A model generated the notes under the pieces. It was not told the DNA's origin. It saw nothing but the letters and a program-made list of their open reading frames with translations, and ran no database searches. From Paracoccaceae bacterium (GTDB taxonomy: Bacteria > Pseudomonadota > Alphaproteobacteria > Rhodobacterales > Rhodobacteraceae), in the NCBI GenBank assembly GCA_024742655.1, contig JANSYB010000157.1, positions 1-6,190 on the forward strand: a DNA stretch of 6,190 nucleotides, read 5' to 3'. The position numbers and the translations under genes are program-made. Shown one piece after another: positions 1 through 6,115 of the stretch. How positions within the stretch are numbered: the first letter of the stretch is position 1; each line of letters opens with the position of its first letter.

Positions 1-17
1 CCGTCAGCCTTGGGTCA

Positions 18-524
18 TCAGAACGGGATTTCGTCGTCGTAGTCGCGCGACGGGGCGCCGCCACCCTGTCCGCCGGACGCGGGGCCCTCGTCGGGGGCGG
101 GGCCGCTGTTATCATAGCCGCCATACCCCCCGTCTGAGCCACCGTATCCGCCACCCGACCCGCCGCCGCCATCGCGGCTGTCGAGGAAGGTCAGTTCACC
201 GGCATAGGGCCGCAGCACGACTTCGGTCGAATAGCGGTCCTGCCCGGACTGGTCCTGCCATTTGCGGGTTTCCAGCTTGCCCTCGATATAGACCTTCGAG
301 CCCTTGCGCAGATACTGCTCGGCCAGCCGGGCCAGGTTCTCGTTGAAAATGGCGACGCTGTGCCACTCGGTGCGTTCGCGCCGTTCACCGGTGTTGCGGT
401 CCTTCCACGTCTCGGAGGTCGCCACGCGCAGGTTGCACACCTTGCCGCCGTTCTGGAACGTGCGCACCTCGGGATCGCGGCCCAGGTTGCCGATGATGAT
501 TACCTTGTTGACTGAGCCGGCCAT
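18..524 (-). CDS. ssb: Single-stranded DNA-binding protein SSB
   Basis: This protein binds and protects single-stranded DNA in the cytoplasm during replication, recombination and repair, and recruits partner enzymes through its C-terminal tip. The 168-residue product has the full family architecture. The OB-fold domain covers about residues 1-115 and shows the family signature [17 protein letters not shown] near the start, then TEWHSVAIF (53-60) and [11 protein letters not shown] (74-84). A low-complexity Gly-rich linker follows (about 118-157), and the protein ends in the acidic interaction tip DYDDEIPF. Length and layout are normal for an alphaproteobacterial SSB. The start at 524 is supported by a strong ribosome binding site, AAGGAGG, at 536-530 with 5-nt spacing. 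The gene is divergent from the transglycosylase gene. A candidate promoter lies at 587-614. I saw no alphaproteobacterial LexA box (GTTC-N7-GTTC type) upstream, so there is no visible sign of SOS control. Identification is secure. Confidence 0.98.
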   Translation of the reverse strand: MAGSVNKVIIIGNLGRDPEVRTFQNGGKVCNLRVATSETWKDRNTGERRERTEWHSVAIFNENLARLAEQYLRKGSKVYIEGKLETRKWQDQSGQDRYSTEVVLRPYAGELTFLDSRDGGGGSGGGYGGSDGGYGGYDNSGPAPDEGPASGGQGGGAPSRDYDDEIPF

Positions 525-586
525 TGCGCCCTCCTTGCTGGGTTTGCCCTTTGGGTGGTTACATCACCCCAGAGTAATGAAGGAAA

Positions 587-614
587 GCCTAAAATTTTTT
601 GAAAATCCGTGCAA
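587..614 (-). promoter_or_regulatory. Candidate sigma-70 type promoter of ssb
   Basis: Reading on the minus strand, TTGCAC (614-609) is followed by a 16-bp A/T-rich spacer and TAGGCT (592-587). This is a reasonable match to housekeeping promoter boxes. It lies about 60 bp upstream of the ssb start and in the most A/T-rich part of the divergent intergenic region. The implied leader would be about 55 nt. The call rests on consensus matching only. Confidence 0.4.
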
Positions 615-669
615 ATCGCCGTTGCGCGCGATTGGGGCTTGATTGTCTGGAAATCCGGGACAAAAACGG

Positions 670-675
670 TATAGT
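670..675 (+). promoter_or_regulatory. Possible -10 element for the transglycosylase gene
   Basis: TATAGT lies 34 bp upstream of the preferred ATG at 710 and is close to a -10 consensus. No good -35 box sits at the right distance: CTGGAA at 647-652 is poor, and TTGTCT at 643-648 is too far away with a 21-bp spacer. The promoter is therefore weak or needs an activator, or the match is chance. Confidence 0.22.
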
Positions 676-709
676 GCGCAAAGTGGACCACTTGGGGACG
701 GTGATAGTG

Positions 710-1303
710 ATGAAGAAGGCAACGATTGCAGCGGTTTGCGTTGCCGTGTTCGCGCCTGTTGCGGCGACAGCCGACGTGCTGTCGACCAAGAGCCGCGCAA
801 AACTCTTCAAATCGCAGACCAGCGTTCTGGATACGCGGGCACGTCAGCAATACAATTCCTCGATCCGGCTTCAACCACAGCAGGTTCGCACCCCAAGCAA
901 ATGGGACGATGGCAGCGTGCGCGCTTATGCGGGCCGCTACAAGGGCCAGTACCTGAGCATGGCCAAGTCGGCCGCACGCCGTCACGGCGTGCCCGAGGAC
1001 CTGTTTTTGCGCCTTGTGCAGCAGGAATCGGGTTGGAACGCCAAGGCCAAGTCGCACAAGGGGGCGATCGGGCTGGCACAGTTGATGCCGGGCACGGCCG
1101 ACTATCTGGGCGTCAATCCGCACGACCCGCGCCAGAACCTCGAAGGCGGGGCGCGCTACCTGGCCGAGCAGTTCCGCACCTTCAGATCCTGGCGCCTTGC
1201 GCTTGCGGCCTATAATGCCGGACCGGGCGCGGTCCAGAAGTATGGCGGTGTGCCGCCCTTCAAGGAAACCCGGAATTACGTGCGCATCATCTGGGGCAGC
1301 TGA
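710..1303 (+). CDS. Secreted lytic transglycosylase (SLT domain)
   Basis: This is a predicted periplasmic lytic transglycosylase that cleaves the MurNAc-GlcNAc bond of peptidoglycan, forming 1,6-anhydro-MurNAc ends. From the ATG at 710 it has 197 residues. An n-h-c signal peptide ([10 protein letters not shown]..., predicted cut after ATA near residue 21) has no lipobox, so the enzyme is soluble. Residues about 22-85 form a basic, unassigned linker. The SLT domain fills about 85-197, with the catalytic Glu in QQESGW (E106), then GLAQLMP (121-127) and [10 protein letters not shown] (166-175), all in the canonical order. An in-frame ATG at 599 would add 37 residues ahead of the signal peptide and is rejected. 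GGGGA at 694-698 is the likely ribosome binding site, 11 nt from the ATG; an in-frame GTG at 707 would have better spacing (8 nt) and cannot be excluded. The enzyme is compact, as expected for stand-alone SLT proteins. The subfamily and physiological role are not determined. Confidence 0.93.
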   Translation: MKKATIAAVCVAVFAPVAATADVLSTKSRAKLFKSQTSVLDTRARQQYNSSIRLQPQQVRTPSKWDDGSVRAYAGRYKGQYLSMAKSAARRHGVPEDLFLRLVQQESGWNAKAKSHKGAIGLAQLMPGTADYLGVNPHDPRQNLEGGARYLAEQFRTFRSWRLALAAYNAGPGAVQKYGGVPPFKETRNYVRIIWGS

Positions 1304-1311
1304 TTGCAAAC

Positions 1312-1330
1312 TGTCGCCTGAAAGGTGACA
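1312..1330 (+). terminator. Hairpin after the transglycosylase gene, possible terminator
   Basis: TGTCGCC (1312-1318), loop TGAAA and GGTGACA (1324-1330) form a 7-bp stem with one G-T wobble on the plus-strand transcript, starting 9 nt after the TGA stop. No U-tract follows directly (TAAATCC comes next), so it is not a standard Rho-independent terminator. It may instead be a 3'-end stabilising hairpin. Confidence 0.25.
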
Positions 1331-1590
1331 TAAATCCGCCTATCTTTACGGTCATTTTTAGCGGACTGACGCTTGGGGGGGGCGCGCGTTCGCAGGATGA
1401 TCTTGTCTTGCCGTTGCGTGTGCCTAGCCTCGCCGTCACTGCAGACAGGCGAAAAGGATCGCGACATGATGGCCGGAATTGATGCCATGAGCAGGCCCAG
1501 CCCCATGGGACGACCGCAAGTCGCCGGTGGCGTGGTCATGTGCAGAACCGCTGCCCGCCTTCCTGCAGATCGTTGCAATTTTAATTAAAC

Positions 1591-1597
1591 GGAGGGG
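1591..1597 (+). promoter_or_regulatory. Ribosome binding site of the metalloprotease gene
   Basis: GGAGGGG lies 8 nt before the ATG at 1606. It decides the start: the nearer ATG at 1598 touches the site and is out of frame, and the true frame immediately gives the MCLTC N terminus. Confidence 0.7.
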
Positions 1598-1605
1598 ATG
1601 GCCAG

Positions 1606-3444
1606 ATGTGTCTCACCTGTTCGCTGACCCAGACCTTTGATCCGACGCGCCACTACGACGTCAACGGAGAGGCCCTGGACGGCAGCACGTTGCAACTGGA
1701 CGCTGCCGATGGCGAGGTCGGGTCGGTCGCAACGGTCGATAATGTTTACGGAACGAGCTGGGGGGAGACCCGATCGACGGTTGGAGATGCAGGCGGCGTG
1801 GTGACATGGAGCCTCGCGGGCGCAGGGTATGACATCGTGTCGGCCTTCGGGGCGTCGGGAACTTCGGTCGACAGTTCCGTTCTTGGGTTCGACGTGCAGG
1901 CCACGATCAGCGCGGCGTTCGATGCCTGGGCCACCTATGGCAATATCGAGTTCATGCAGGTCGAGGACAGCGGCGGTGATCCCGGCACCAGCCACATGGC
2001 CGATATCCGTGTTTTCTTCGGCTCCATTCCGGGCAGCACCATTGGTCTGGCCTATTACCCGTCCAGCTGGGAAGGCTCGATGATGGCGGGCGATATGATC
2101 CTCGACAGTGACGCCAGTAACAACTGGGCGGAGAATCAACTGACCTTCTTCGGTCTTGTCCTGCACGAGATCGGCCACGCACTTGGCCTCGGGCATGACG
2201 ATTCCGGCGTCGACAGCATCATGACGTCGTTCCTGAGCGAAAATGCGCTGCAGGCTTATGATATCAGCGGCATTCAAACCATCTACGGGGCGCAGGACAA
2301 CGCCGCCGCCGTGTATGACATGCGGTGGGACCAGGCCGATCTGAGCATCCTCGAAGCCCCGAATGCGCCCGGTCTGACGATCAACGCGAACGCGCTGGCC
2401 AACCGGGTCGACGCGACCAACGGGGCCGAGCTGATCAACGGCGAGGGTGGCAATGATTTCCTGATCGGGCGCGCGGGGAATGACACGCTTGACGGTGGCG
2501 CGGGCAATGACCGGCTGAACGGCGGGTTCGGTATCGACGTGATGCGCGGCGGTCTGGGCAATGACGTTTACTGGGTCGATAGAGCCGGCGATACGGTCGA
2601 AGAGGCCGCCGGCGAGGGCAGTGACCTGGTGCAGAGTTACATCAGCTTCGAAATGGAGACGCACGCAACCCACGTAGAGCATCTGCGCCTCGTGGGCACC
2701 GGTAACCTGACTGCAACCGGCAACGCGTTGGACAATCGCATACTCGGCAACGATGAGAACAACGTAATCGACGGTGGCGCCGGTGTTGATACGCTGCGCG
2801 GTGGTCTTGGTGACGATACCTATTACATCGACACGGCAAACGACCGGGTGTTCGAATTCGCAGGAGAGGGCACAGACACGGTCATTTCTTCCATTTCCTT
2901 CCGGCTCTCGACGACCAGCCAGCATATCGAGGGGCTTGAATTGCGCGGATCGGGTGACATCGAAGGCTGGGGCAACAATACCGACAACCTCCTGACCGGC
3001 ACCACGGGAGAGAACCGTCTCGTGGGCGCGAACGGAAACGACACGCTGAGCGCCGAGGGCGGGAATGACACGCTGAACGGTGGCGATGGCGACGACAGTC
3101 TTGATGGCGGCGCAGGCAATGACCTTCTGTTTGGTACGACCGGGGCCGACACGCTTAACGGTGGCGCCGGTGATGACAGGCTTTTTGCCGGTGTCGATAC
3201 GGATGTCGATATTTTCGTATTCGAAGATGGGTTCGGCATCGACAGAATTTTCGAATTCGACATCGGCGAGGATGTGATCGATCTGTCTGCCGTGACCGGG
3301 ATTACCGATTTCACCGATCTTGGCCTGAACCACATGACCCAGACCGGGGACCACACGCGCATCACCGACGGTTCGGATATCATCATTGTGCTCGACACGG
3401 TCGCGGCCAGCCTGACGGCCGGGGATTTCGACTTTATCGCCTGA
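1606..3444 (+). CDS. RTX metalloprotease with matrixin-like M10 domain, T1SS-secreted
   Basis: This is a predicted extracellular zinc endopeptidase of the metzincin clan (M10), 612 residues. The catalytic domain covers about 60-230. It has the zinc site HEIGHALGLGH (H187, H191 and H197 as ligands, E188 as catalytic base), the Met-turn at M206 in SIMTS, and the typical domain end DISGIQTIYG (219-228). RTX nonapeptides of the GGxGxDxLx type follow: five at 277-321, more at 379-405, and six without interruption at 472-525, which should fold as calcium-binding beta-rolls outside the cell. Residues about 530-612 form a serralysin-type C-terminal region ending in DFDFIA, as expected for an uncleaved type I secretion signal. 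There is no N-terminal signal peptide, which fits T1SS export. No ABC exporter, membrane fusion protein, TolC partner or inhibitor gene lies in the window. The only cysteines are C2 and C5. The Tyr found two residues after the Met in serralysins is a Ser here, so the active site is more matrixin-like. Family assignment is strong; the substrate is unknown. Confidence 0.93.
   Translation: MCLTCSLTQTFDPTRHYDVNGEALDGSTLQLDAADGEVGSVATVDNVYGTSWGETRSTVGDAGGVVTWSLAGAGYDIVSAFGASGTSVDSSVLGFDVQATISAAFDAWATYGNIEFMQVEDSGGDPGTSHMADIRVFFGSIPGSTIGLAYYPSSWEGSMMAGDMILDSDASNNWAENQLTFFGLVLHEIGHALGLGHDDSGVDSIMTSFLSENALQAYDISGIQTIYGAQDNAAAVYDMRWDQADLSILEAPNAPGLTINANALANRVDATNGAELINGEGGNDFLIGRAGNDTLDGGAGNDRLNGGFGIDVMRGGLGNDVYWVDRAGDTVEEAAGEGSDLVQSYISFEMETHATHVEHLRLVGTGNLTATGNALDNRILGNDENNVIDGGAGVDTLRGGLGDDTYYIDTANDRVFEFAGEGTDTVISSISFRLSTTSQHIEGLELRGSGDIEGWGNNTDNLLTGTTGENRLVGANGNDTLSAEGGNDTLNGGDGDDSLDGGAGNDLLFGTTGADTLNGGAGDDRLFAGVDTDVDIFVFEDGFGIDRIFEFDIGEDVIDLSAVTGITDFTDLGLNHMTQTGDHTRITDGSDIIIVLDTVAASLTAGDFDFIA
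2434..3180 (+). repeat. RTX calcium-binding nonapeptide region within the metalloprotease gene
   Basis: The region encodes residues 277-525. Three clusters of nonapeptides are visible: INGEGGNDF to MRGGLGNDV (five units), ILGNDENNV to LRGGLGDDT (three units), and LVGANGNDT to LNGGAGDDR (six units). Two longer spacer segments separate them. The repetition is at protein level; the DNA copies have diverged, so this is not a simple DNA tandem repeat or a CRISPR array. Confidence 0.9.
2536..3039 (+). repeat. Tandem duplication of an 84-residue RTX-plus-spacer module
   Basis: Residues 311-394 (2536-2787) align without gaps to residues 395-478 (2788-3039). Matching landmarks include DVMRGGLGND with DTLRGGLGDD, AGEGSDLV with AGEGTDTV, YISF with SISF, HVEHLRL with HIEGLEL, and ALDN with NTDN. 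I count about 38 of 84 identical positions by eye. The constant 84-residue offset over the whole length shows duplication of one module that joins nonapeptides to a beta-rich spacer. Confidence 0.8.
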
Positions 3445-3453
3445 CCGGTGTCA

Positions 3454-3482
3454 CGCGCAGTCGGCAGGATCAGTCCTGCGCG
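3454..3482. terminator. Inverted repeats at the convergent gene junction, possible bidirectional terminator
   Basis: Two alternative perfect hairpins share a 3' arm. CGCGCAG (3454-3460) can pair with CTGCGCG (3476-3482), and GCAGGA (3464-3469) with TCCTGC (3474-3479) around a TCAG loop. The site lies between the metalloprotease stop (3444) and the end of the convergent binding-protein gene, whose stop codon is in the small loop. No T-run follows on either strand, so termination activity is uncertain. Confidence 0.35.
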
Positions 3483-5068
3483 GCAAAGCCGATCTTGTAG
3501 ATGTGGATTTCGTTCGATGGGTGCTTTTCCGCCCCCACAAGCGTGCCATTGTGGTGATTGTAGAGCGCGCGCCAGTAGGGCTGAATGATAACGCCCTCTT
3601 CGCGCAACAGGGTCTCGATCCGCTCCATCGTGGCGCGGCGCGTGTCGGCATCGGAAATCGACATGGCCTGGTCCAGCAGCGCGTCGAACTCGGCATTGGC
3701 GAACCCGGTTTCGTTCCACACCGCGTTCGAGCGATAGGCGAGACCCAGAACCTGAACGGCCAGCGGACGGTGATTCCATTGCGTGCCCGAGAACGGGTAT
3801 TTCTGCCAGTTCTGCCAATAGGTGCTGCCGGGCTGGATCGTGCGCCGCACCTTCAGACCGGCATCGCGCAATTGCGCGGCAACCGCATCGCCGGTGTTGC
3901 GCTGCCATTCGTCGTCGATCGTGATCAGGTCATGTTCGAACTCGTCCAGACCAGCCGCGGCGATCTCGGCACGCGCCTGCGCGGGGTCATAGGCGGGCGG
4001 GCCGATCTCGGCATAGGCGGGATGCAGGGGGCTGACATGGTGGTTCGCCGCCACGGAGCCGCGCCCCGCATAGCCCAGCTCGAGACAGATTTCGTTGTCA
4101 ACGGCAAGGGCCAGGGCACGGCGCACGGCGGCACTGGCATAGGGGGTCTGCCCGTTGACCTCGGCGGTCTGGTTGGCGCGGATCACCATGGTGGCGGCGG
4201 TTTCGGTGCGCGTGCGAGTCCAGCCGATGGCATCCAGCACATCGATGAAATCCCCCACGGATTCGTAAAGCAGATCGATCTCGCCCGCCTCGGCCGCGGC
4301 GATCCAGCTGGTGGGATCGGTGCCATAATCGATGAACTCGACGCGGTCGACATAAGGCCCGCCAAAGACCTGTGTCCCCCACCATGTGTGATCGGGATGA
4401 CGTTCCAGTACGCAGCGTTCGCCGACGGTCATTTCCACCGGGCGAAACGGGCCGGTGCCGATCCCGTGCACGAAGGGGTCACCGCCCTCGTAGCTGGAAT
4501 GGGTGATCGCGGCGGGATAATCGGACATGTTCGCGATCAGCGCGATATCGGGCGTGCTCAGGCTGAGCGTGAGGGTATGATCGTCCACGATCGTGATCGC
4601 GTCCTCGCGCAACTGTCCGGTGCCGGCGTCGGTCAGGCCCGCAAAGCGGCCCGACATCGAATTGCCCGGCGCATTGCTGTCACACCAGCGGGCAATGTTG
4701 CGCGCAACATCCGCGGCAGTGAAGGCATCGCCGTTGTTCCACGTCACGCCCTGCCGGACGTTAAGCGTATAGGCCGTGGCATCCGCGTTGACCTGCCAGC
4801 TGTCCAGCAGCATGCCCTGAAACGTGCCGTCGCCATCGTATTGCACGAGATACTCAAGAAACCCGCGGGTCTGGTTGCCCATCTCGCTCCAGTCATAGCT
4901 ACGCGGGTCTTTCAGGGCCTTGACGTTCTGCTGGATGCGCAGGGTGCCGCCCGGCCGGATTTCCGGGGTTTGCGCTGATGCCGGGCCGGGCAGACCGGCC
5001 AGCCCGAGGGCCGTGCCGGCCGACAGGCCCAGGGCCGTGGCACGGCTGAGGAATTCGCGACGGTCCAT
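3470..5068 (-). CDS. ABC transporter substrate-binding protein, family 5, Tat-exported
   Basis: This is a periplasmic binding protein of the oligopeptide/nickel class (SBP_bac_5). It would capture a ligand and deliver it to an ABC permease in the inner membrane. The 532-residue product starts with a twin-arginine signal ([10 protein letters not shown], hydrophobic stretch, cut after PASA near residue 32). Family hallmarks follow: GGTLRI at the mature N terminus (40-45), [14 protein letters not shown] (108-121), [11 protein letters not shown] (203-213), and [16 protein letters not shown] (309-324). Length is normal for the family. The ATG at 5068 is preferred over upstream in-frame ATGs, such as 5188, because GGAG lies 7 nt before it and it puts the RR motif at the extreme N terminus. 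An AraC-type regulator gene is 165 bp upstream on the same strand. No permease or ATPase gene follows, since the next gene is convergent. The ligand cannot be predicted; peptides, nickel, sugars and others are all known for the family. Confidence 0.93.
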   Translation of the reverse strand: MDRREFLSRATALGLSAGTALGLAGLPGPASAQTPEIRPGGTLRIQQNVKALKDPRSYDWSEMGNQTRGFLEYLVQYDGDGTFQGMLLDSWQVNADATAYTLNVRQGVTWNNGDAFTAADVARNIARWCDSNAPGNSMSGRFAGLTDAGTGQLREDAITIVDDHTLTLSLSTPDIALIANMSDYPAAITHSSYEGGDPFVHGIGTGPFRPVEMTVGERCVLERHPDHTWWGTQVFGGPYVDRVEFIDYGTDPTSWIAAAEAGEIDLLYESVGDFIDVLDAIGWTRTRTETAATMVIRANQTAEVNGQTPYASAAVRRALALAVDNEICLELGYAGRGSVAANHHVSPLHPAYAEIGPPAYDPAQARAEIAAAGLDEFEHDLITIDDEWQRNTGDAVAAQLRDAGLKVRRTIQPGSTYWQNWQKYPFSGTQWNHRPLAVQVLGLAYRSNAVWNETGFANAEFDALLDQAMSISDADTRRATMERIETLLREEGVIIQPYWRALYNHHNGTLVGAEKHPSNEIHIYKIGFAAQD

Positions 5069-5233
5069 TTGGGCGCTCCGCATCTCCCTGCACAGGCCTG
5101 ACATGGCGGGATGCACGGGGTGGGAGGGCCGACGCAAACGGGGCATGGTGTATCTTTCACAAAAGACGCGTTGCTTGGCTTGTCGCATGGCACAAGCCCG
5201 GGAATCAAGTCACCGGGCAAGAGAGCGGCAAGA
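5069..5233 (-). promoter_or_regulatory. Leader between regulator and binding-protein genes, with overlapping hairpins
   Basis: The 165-bp gap contains two perfect inverted repeats that overlap by three bases: GCCCGG/CCGGGC (5196-5201 and 5213-5218, 11-nt loop) and GGCTTGT/ACAAGCC (5177-5183 and 5192-5198, 8-nt loop). In the direction of transcription the first lies just after the regulator stop. Only one can form at a time. The 8-bp palindrome CAGGCCTG is at 5093-5100, 25 bp before the binding-protein start. The region may hold a promoter, an operator or an attenuator, but no clear -35/-10 pair was identified. Confidence 0.35.
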
Positions 5234-6037
5234 TCATCCGGCCAGTTCAGGGGCCCGTCGCGCCGCCCGTCTCAGGGTCGAGGGCGTTTGCCCGGTATGA
5301 TGTTGAATGAACCGCGAAAAATACGCGGCGCTGCGAAAACCGAGCGTGGTCGCGATCTGCTTGGCCGCGTAATCGCCGGTTTCCAGAAGATCGAGCGCGG
5401 CATGCAGGATCCGGCCGGTCAACAGGGCGGAGGCGGTCATGCCGGCACTGGCCTTGCAACTGCGGGTCAGATGGGTGGGCGTCACACCCAGCTCACGGGC
5501 GTAATCCTGCATCACCTTGCCGCTTGCGAAATCCCGTTCGAGCAGCGCGGCATAGGCTGCCACGAGCCGGTCAGCGGCCTTTTCGGTATCCGTCGGGGCC
5601 TCTTGCGCGATCATCGCACGGCGCAGCCACACAGTCAGCAGGCTGGCATGGGCGGTCAGCGCCTCATCTGCAAAACGGGCCGCGTCGTTCTGTTCGCGCT
5701 GCATGGCGTCGAGAAGGGCGGTCAGGTCGGCCTGCGCGCGGGTGTCGCGGATGCGCAGCAGTTGCGGCTCATCCGGCATCAGCACCGGCCCGCCCGGCGG
5801 CACCAGACATACAAGCCCGAAGGTTTGTGCCCCCGGGTCTATCGCAAAGAGATGGCCCGCCGGAATGCAGATGGCGTTATGCACGCCGATACCACGCCGC
5901 CGCCCGTCCAGCAGGCACCGCCCCTGGCCGCGCGTCAGCCAGATCACGGCATGCTGCGCGCAGCTGTGTGGCAACACCGCGCGCCAGCGTGCCGGTCCGG
6001 TCCATTGCTGAAGCGTCATGAGTTGGGGATGCGGCAT
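5234..6037 (-). CDS. AraC-family transcriptional regulator
   Basis: This is a predicted DNA-binding regulator of 267 residues. The N-terminal half (about 8-85) looks like the cupin-type ligand or dimerisation domain of AraC proteins, with short strands such as HAVIWLTRGQGRCLLDG (29-45) and the CIPAGHLFAI segment (57-66). The C-terminal half carries the two helix-turn-helix units. HTH1 is around 176-196 (MQDYARELGVTPTHLTRSCK) and HTH2 around 224-245 (AAKQIATTLGFRSAAYFSRF), followed by the conserved HHTGQTPSTLRR. The usual Phe at the end of HTH1 (family pattern RxFK) is a Cys here. The start at 6037 is supported by GAGAG 7 nt upstream; the ATG at 6019 has no ribosome binding site. A 9-bp inverted repeat at 6071-6104 is a possible autoregulatory site. 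The likely target is the co-oriented binding-protein gene 165 bp downstream, by proximity only. The effector is unknown. Confidence 0.92.
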   Translation of the reverse strand: MPHPQLMTLQQWTGPARWRAVLPHSCAQHAVIWLTRGQGRCLLDGRRRGIGVHNAICIPAGHLFAIDPGAQTFGLVCLVPPGGPVLMPDEPQLLRIRDTRAQADLTALLDAMQREQNDAARFADEALTAHASLLTVWLRRAMIAQEAPTDTEKAADRLVAAYAALLERDFASGKVMQDYARELGVTPTHLTRSCKASAGMTASALLTGRILHAALDLLETGDYAAKQIATTLGFRSAAYFSRFIQHHTGQTPSTLRRAARRAPELAG

Positions 6038-6070
6038 GCCGATGCTCTCGTTGATCCTGTTTTTGCAATC

Positions 6071-6104
6071 TTTTCAGGCGCAGCGCGCGATGTCAGCCTG
6101 AAAA
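6071..6104. promoter_or_regulatory. Perfect 9-bp inverted repeat upstream of the araC-type gene, possible operator
   Basis: TTTTCAGGC (6071-6079) and GCCTGAAAA (6096-6104) are perfect reverse complements separated by 16 bp. The site sits in the 78-bp gap between miaA and the regulator start, centred about 50 bp before the ATG. The A/T ends belong to the stem and no U-tract follows on either strand, so a Rho-independent terminator is unlikely. An operator or an mRNA hairpin is more plausible. Confidence 0.35.
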
Positions 6105-6115
6105 TGCGTGATATT

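Larger units (their letters stand above)
1304..1605. other. Intergenic region upstream of the metalloprotease gene
   Basis: No convincing gene is visible in these 302 bp. The region contains an imperfect hairpin just after the transglycosylase stop (1312-1330), a run of eight G (1375-1382), and an A/T-rich stretch (1577-1589) directly before the metalloprotease ribosome binding site. One 40-codon ORF (ATG 1466 to TAA 1588) has AAGGA at 1454-1458, 7 nt before its ATG. Its product is rich in Met, Arg and Pro and resembles no family I know, so it is not called as a gene. No clear -35/-10 pair was found. The metalloprotease promoter is probably here because the gene upstream is followed by a hairpin, but this is inference. 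Confidence 0.5.

Noticed and set aside
554..570. Small hairpin GGGTGGT/ATCACCC in the ssb leader
   Set aside because: On the ssb transcript the stem has an A-C mismatch and a 3-nt loop; it is too weak to call as a regulatory structure.
599..709. N-terminal extension of the transglycosylase from the ATG at 599
   Set aside because: It would bury the signal peptide behind 37 basic residues and covers the likely promoter area; the ATG at 710 gives a normal signal peptide.
525..709. SOS (LexA) control of ssb
   Set aside because: No GTTC-N7-GTTC or GAAC-N7-GAAC site was seen in the intergenic region.
500..1309. 269-codon minus-strand open frame across the ssb/transglycosylase region
   Set aside because: It overlaps the well-supported transglycosylase on the opposite strand and also runs into the start of ssb; there is no domain or ribosome binding site.
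1276..1578. 100-codon minus-strand open frame in the gap before the protease
   Set aside because: It overlaps the transglycosylase end, has no recognisable domain or ribosome binding site, and its composition is not protein-like.
2434..3180. Repeated DNA that might suggest a CRISPR array or DNA tandem repeat
   Set aside because: The repeats are in-frame 27-nt RTX codon units with diverged bases; there are no constant repeats with unique spacers.
1585..3354. 589-codon open frame on the minus strand opposite the metalloprotease
   Set aside because: It is a mirror of the RTX gene caused by high GC at third codon positions. Its Val/Ile/Ala-rich repetitive product is the complement of the Gly/Asp repeats, and the plus-strand protein has clear catalytic motifs.
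3503..4978. 491-codon open frame on the plus strand opposite the binding-protein gene
   Set aside because: The minus-strand product has a Tat signal and consistent family 5 motifs throughout; the plus-strand product has no recognisable domain.
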